From positions 1 through 63,612 of the forward strand of contig CANGFA010000014.1 in the NCBI GenBank assembly GCA_947453145.1: a stretch of 63,612 bases of DNA, written 5' to 3'. This document shows, one piece after another, positions 60,639-63,612 of this stretch; position 1 is the first letter of the stretch, and the number at the start of each line of letters is the position of its first letter. The translations under genes were made by a program, and so were the position numbers. The notes beneath the pieces were generated by a model that saw only the letters and a program-made list of their open reading frames with translations, searched no databases and had not been told where the DNA came from. This stretch comes from Bacteroidota bacterium. Its GTDB lineage: Bacteria; Bacteroidota; Bacteroidia; Chitinophagales; Chitinophagaceae.

Positions 60639-63612
60639 TTAGAAAGTTAGGCTAAGCCCAACAGTGACTGTTTTAGGAATAAATACATTCAAGTTGCTTG
60701 CACTAGACGTTCCTTGTTCAGGGTCAAATGGCATATTTTTATCTTTCACCCATGTAAATAAGTTGGTACCTCTTACATAAATGTTAGCAGTTCCTAATTT
60801 GTATTTCTCTAAAAGTGCTTTAGGAACATTGTAGCCAAATTGAATATCTCTTAAACGAACAAAACTTCCATCATTTAAGTTGAATGTAGATCCACTACTA
60901 AAGCTTTTATTACCGTTGTAGATGTATCTAGGGATATCTGTTCTGTCACCTGGTTTTTGCCAAGCATCTAACTGACGAACTACTTTGTTAAATGAAGGTC
61001 CGTTACCAGAACCTAAGTAGTAAGCTCTCCAAGTATCATAAGTAAAGTTTCCAAAATTATAATACAATTGAGCACTAAATGTAAATGCTTTGTAAGTTAA
61101 TCCGTTACTTAAAGAACCAAAGTATTTAGGTAAAGCACCACCCGCTAAGATACGAGCACTTGCACCTGGATATACGTTAGTAGAAGCACCATGCTTATCG
61201 GTATCGTACCACATTGGATCTCCAGTACCTGGGTTAACACCTGCATATTCACGTAAGAAGAAAGTATTTAAACTTACGCCTTCACGAATGATAAAGTTTC
61301 CAGAAAGGATATCTGCGTGGTTAGGTAAACTAGTGATTTTGTTGTTGTTGTTTGCAAAGTTGAAATCAACATCCCAACGGAAATCCTTAGTTTGAACAGG
61401 TACTACGTTAATAGAGAATTCAAGACCCTTATTTTCCATTGCACCAATGTTTCTAGTTGCAGAAGCAAATCCTGAAGTACTAGATAAAGGAACACTTAAT
61501 AATAAGTTTTCTGATTTTCTTACATAGTAGTCAACCGTTACATTTACTCTATTTTTTAATACGCTAAAATCTAAACCAACGTTAAATGGTTTATTCAACT
61601 CCCAAGTTAAGTTAGGGTCACCTACGTTTGTTGGAGCAGAACCTGGTAATTGGTTATAGTTGTAACCAAAACCGTATAATGCAGGAGCATCATAGTTACC
61701 GATACCCGCGTTACCATTCACACCATAAGAAGTTCTTAATTTTAATTGATCAAATATGTTTTGATTAACCATGAACTTTTCTTTTTCAATATTCCATGTT
61801 GCACCTACTGACCAGAAATTACCAAATCTGTGCGCCGCACTAAAACGAGAAGATCCATCACGACGGAAACTTCCAGATAATACGAATCTGTTTTGGTAGT
61901 TTAAGTTGGTTGAAGCGAACTCGGAAGCGAAAGTATACTCAGAGATAGTTGCACTCGCTGTAGTTGGACTCGCACCAGATGCTGGCCAAGTTAAAGACAA
62001 TGAAGGAGGGAACTGTTGAGCTTGTAATGAACTAAAATATCCAGCAGATTTTTGAGCCTCATAGCCTATTTGTGTTGAAGTAGAAAGGTCACCATTGCGT
62101 GTGATATTTTGTTGGAAATCTAAAGTGTTTGTCCAAACAAAGTTAAAGTAACGTGTGTAATATGCATAAGCACGACCACTTGTTGCAGCACCGTCACCAT
62201 GATTTGGGTTATTATATTGATCTTCCTCTAAGTTGTTGTAGTCAATACCATATACAGATTTGAATTTAAGATTATCCAAAAGCTTGTATTCAGCAGTCAA
62301 ACTTCCTCTCGCACTTGTTTGACGTAAATAACGCTTATCCATTGAAGCCAATGCAATAGTGTTATGTAAGCCACCATTCAAAGTGAAGTTGTAAGAACCG
62401 TTTGGTAAGTATGCAGAGTAAGAAGGCAATAAGAAATAAGTACTTAATAATGGGTTACCAAATGCACCACCATTCAATGGAGCTCTTTGATTTACACTAC
62501 CCGCATTTAAGTTAAATCCTATTGTTAATCTATCTGTTGCTTTGTTTGTGATTCTAACATTCAAGTTGTTTCTCTCTAATTGAGAGTTGATAGAAGTACC
62601 TTCTTGGAAGAATGTACCACCAGACAAGAAGAAGGTTGTTTTATCGTTACCACCTTCAGCACTCAAATTGTATTGTTTTTGAGAACCTGTTCTCATGATG
62701 TTGTTGTACCAATTAAAGTTGTTACCATTACCTTCTCCAAAAGTAGCAGGCATGATAGAGTTAATTTGCGTAGCGCTATATCCATAAGCAGCCAAACCAT
62801 CTCGTGTTAAGTTCATGAATTGGTTTGCATCTAAAGGAAGGTATTTAGGGTTTTGGTAAGCAGTATTAGAATTACCTACTTCAGAATCAAATCTGAATTT
62901 AGTTTTTCCGCTTTTACCTTTTTTAGTGGTGATTACAATTACACCATTCGCAGCACGGCTACCATAGATAGACTGAGAAGCGGCATCCTTTAATACTGAA
63001 ATACTTTCAATATCGTTCGGGTTTAAAGTACTTAATAAGTTACCAGTTGTTTGTAAACGAGAAGCGTCACCTGCATTCACAGGAACTCCGTCAATTACCC
63101 ATAAAGGTGAGTTACTTGCAGTGATTGAACTAGCACCACGAATTAAAATAGCTTGGCTAGCACCTGGTTGACCAGAAGAAGCTACTGATTGTAAACCTGC
63201 AACTTTACCTTGTAATGCCTTATCGACAGAAGTGAAAGGTAAGTTTTCGATATCTGCAGACTTTACAATAGCAATAGAACCTGTATTGGTAGCCTTTTTA
63301 GTGGTACCATAACCAGTCACAATTACTTGTTGTAACTCAGAAACTGTAGCAGTTAATACTACATTTATTTCTGTTTTAGATCCAATGCTTTGCTCTTGTG
63401 TTTCAAAGTTTAAAGCACTAAACGACAATACTTTTGCACTTGCTGGAACAGCAATTGTGTAGTTACCTTGGTCATCAGTTTTAGTTCCTAAAGTAGAACC
63501 TTTCACTAAGACAGAGGCATTTGCGACAGGTTTTTTCCCGTCTTCCGTTACTTTACCTCTTACTGTTCTGTTTTGTGCGGTAACCTGAGTTACTGCTAAA
63601 ACTGCGCATAAA
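60639..63612 (-). CDS. SusC/RagA-type TonB-dependent transporter (third pair), N-terminus beyond window edge
   Basis: The reading frame is open to the right edge. Codons beyond the first visible Met (63506) encode a regulatory domain (RTVRGKVTEDGKKPVANASV) and the end of a signal peptide (LAVTQVTAQ). The true start is therefore a few codons outside. The plug has VIVTGYGTTKKATNTGS, VDKALQGKVAG and VLKDAASQSIYGSRAANG, and the barrel ends KTVTVGLSLTF. It pairs with the SusD-like gene 28 bp downstream. Confidence 0.95.
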   Translation of the reverse strand, partial: LCAVLAVTQVTAQNRTVRGKVTEDGKKPVANASVLVKGSTLGTKTDDQGNYTIAVPASAKVLSFSALNFETQEQSIGSKTEINVVLTATVSELQQVIVTGYGTTKKATNTGSIAIVKSADIENLPFTSVDKALQGKVAGLQSVASSGQPGASQAILIRGASSITASNSPLWVIDGVPVNAGDASRLQTTGNLLSTLNPNDIESISVLKDAASQSIYGSRAANGVIVITTKKGKSGKTKFRFDSEVGNSNTAYQNPKYLPLDANQFMNLTRDGLAAYGYSATQINSIMPATFGEGNGNNFNWYNNIMRTGSQKQYNLSAEGGNDKTTFFLSGGTFFQEGTSINSQLERNNLNVRITNKATDRLTIGFNLNAGSVNQRAPLNGGAFGNPLLSTYFLLPSYSAYLPNGSYNFTLNGGLHNTIALASMDKRYLRQTSARGSLTAEYKLLDNLKFKSVYGIDYNNLEEDQYNNPNHGDGAATSGRAYAYYTRYFNFVWTNTLDFQQNITRNGDLSTSTQIGYEAQKSAGYFSSLQAQQFPPSLSLTWPASGASPTTASATISEYTFASEFASTNLNYQNRFVLSGSFRRDGSSRFSAAHRFGNFWSVGATWNIEKEKFMVNQNIFDQLKLRTSYGVNGNAGIGNYDAPALYGFGYNYNQLPGSAPTNVGDPNLTWELNKPFNVGLDFSVLKNRVNVTVDYYVRKSENLLLSVPLSSTSGFASATRNIGAMENKGLEFSINVVPVQTKDFRWDVDFNFANNNNKITSLPNHADILSGNFIIREGVSLNTFFLREYAGVNPGTGDPMWYDTDKHGASTNVYPGASARILAGGALPKYFGSLSNGLTYKAFTFSAQLYYNFGNFTYDTWRAYYLGSGNGPSFNKVVRQLDAWQKPGDRTDIPRYIYNGNKSFSSGSTFNLNDGSFVRLRDIQFGYNVPKALLEKYKLGTANIYVRGTNLFTWVKDKNMPFDPEQGTSSASNLNVFIPKTVTVGLSLTF

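Noticed and set aside
1..63612. tRNA, rRNA, CRISPR arrays or riboswitches
   Set aside because: I saw no cloverleaf-like or conserved RNA sequence and no regularly spaced direct repeats in any intergenic region.

Overview
This window is a low-GC segment of a Bacteroidota chromosome, most likely a Chitinophagaceae-like, aerobic, free-living (possibly freshwater) bacterium. The reasons are three SusC/SusD pairs, many secreted proteins with MKK-type or lipoprotein signals, no obvious Shine-Dalgarno sites, TAnnTTTG-type promoter remnants, and an oxygen-dependent sulfatase maturase. The family-level placement is inference. I see no rRNA, tRNA, CRISPR array or intact insertion sequence.

Region 1 (1-16.4 kb) is an accessory stretch of short, mostly monocistronic genes. 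It encodes an M23 peptidase, alpha/beta hydrolases, NTF2-like lipoproteins, short-chain dehydrogenases, a YqgE-like protein, a serine hydrolase, a DUF2264 protein, a formamidase-like protein and an M28 peptidase. Two genes here are broken by in-frame TAA codons: the alpha/beta hydrolase at 2451-3314 and the NHL-repeat protein at 7356-8720. A short degenerate intergenic repeat recurs several times in the first 4.4 kb.

Region 2 (16.46-47.77 kb) is the main attraction: a 31-kb polysaccharide utilization locus. It encodes a PL6 lyase, a PL17-type exolyase, two PL38-like (PF05426) lyases, a GH88 unsaturated uronidase and KdgF, KduI and KduD. It also holds a SusC/SusD pair, four S1 sulfatases, a CE20/SASA-type O-acetylesterase and a genuine two-cysteine formylglycine-generating enzyme. 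An outer-membrane barrel gene closes each end, and a LacI regulator sits in the middle. Two near-identical 16-bp palindromes (CCGNTANCGNTANCGG) lie in the two divergent intergenic regions and are probably the LacI operators. The set predicts depolymerisation of a sulfated, O-acetylated uronic-acid-rich polysaccharide. Surface capture by SusCD is followed by periplasmic desulfation, deacetylation and lyase/GH88 cleavage to unsaturated uronate, then cytoplasmic conversion (KdgF, KduI, KduD) to 2-keto-3-deoxygluconate. No inner-membrane sugar transporter, KDG kinase or KDPG aldolase is present, so those must be elsewhere.

Region 3 (47.77-63.6 kb) contains a NAGPA-type phosphodiester glycosidase, a SusC / SusD-like_2 / DUF4397 operon, an M1 aminopeptidase, an MBL-fold hydrolase, an SRAP DNA-repair protein, an unknown secreted protein and a third SusC/SusD pair. 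The SusC of that last pair runs off the right edge. Several strong intrinsic terminators mark operon ends at 3.5, 14.1, 16.4, 32.6, 48.8 and 59.2 kb.
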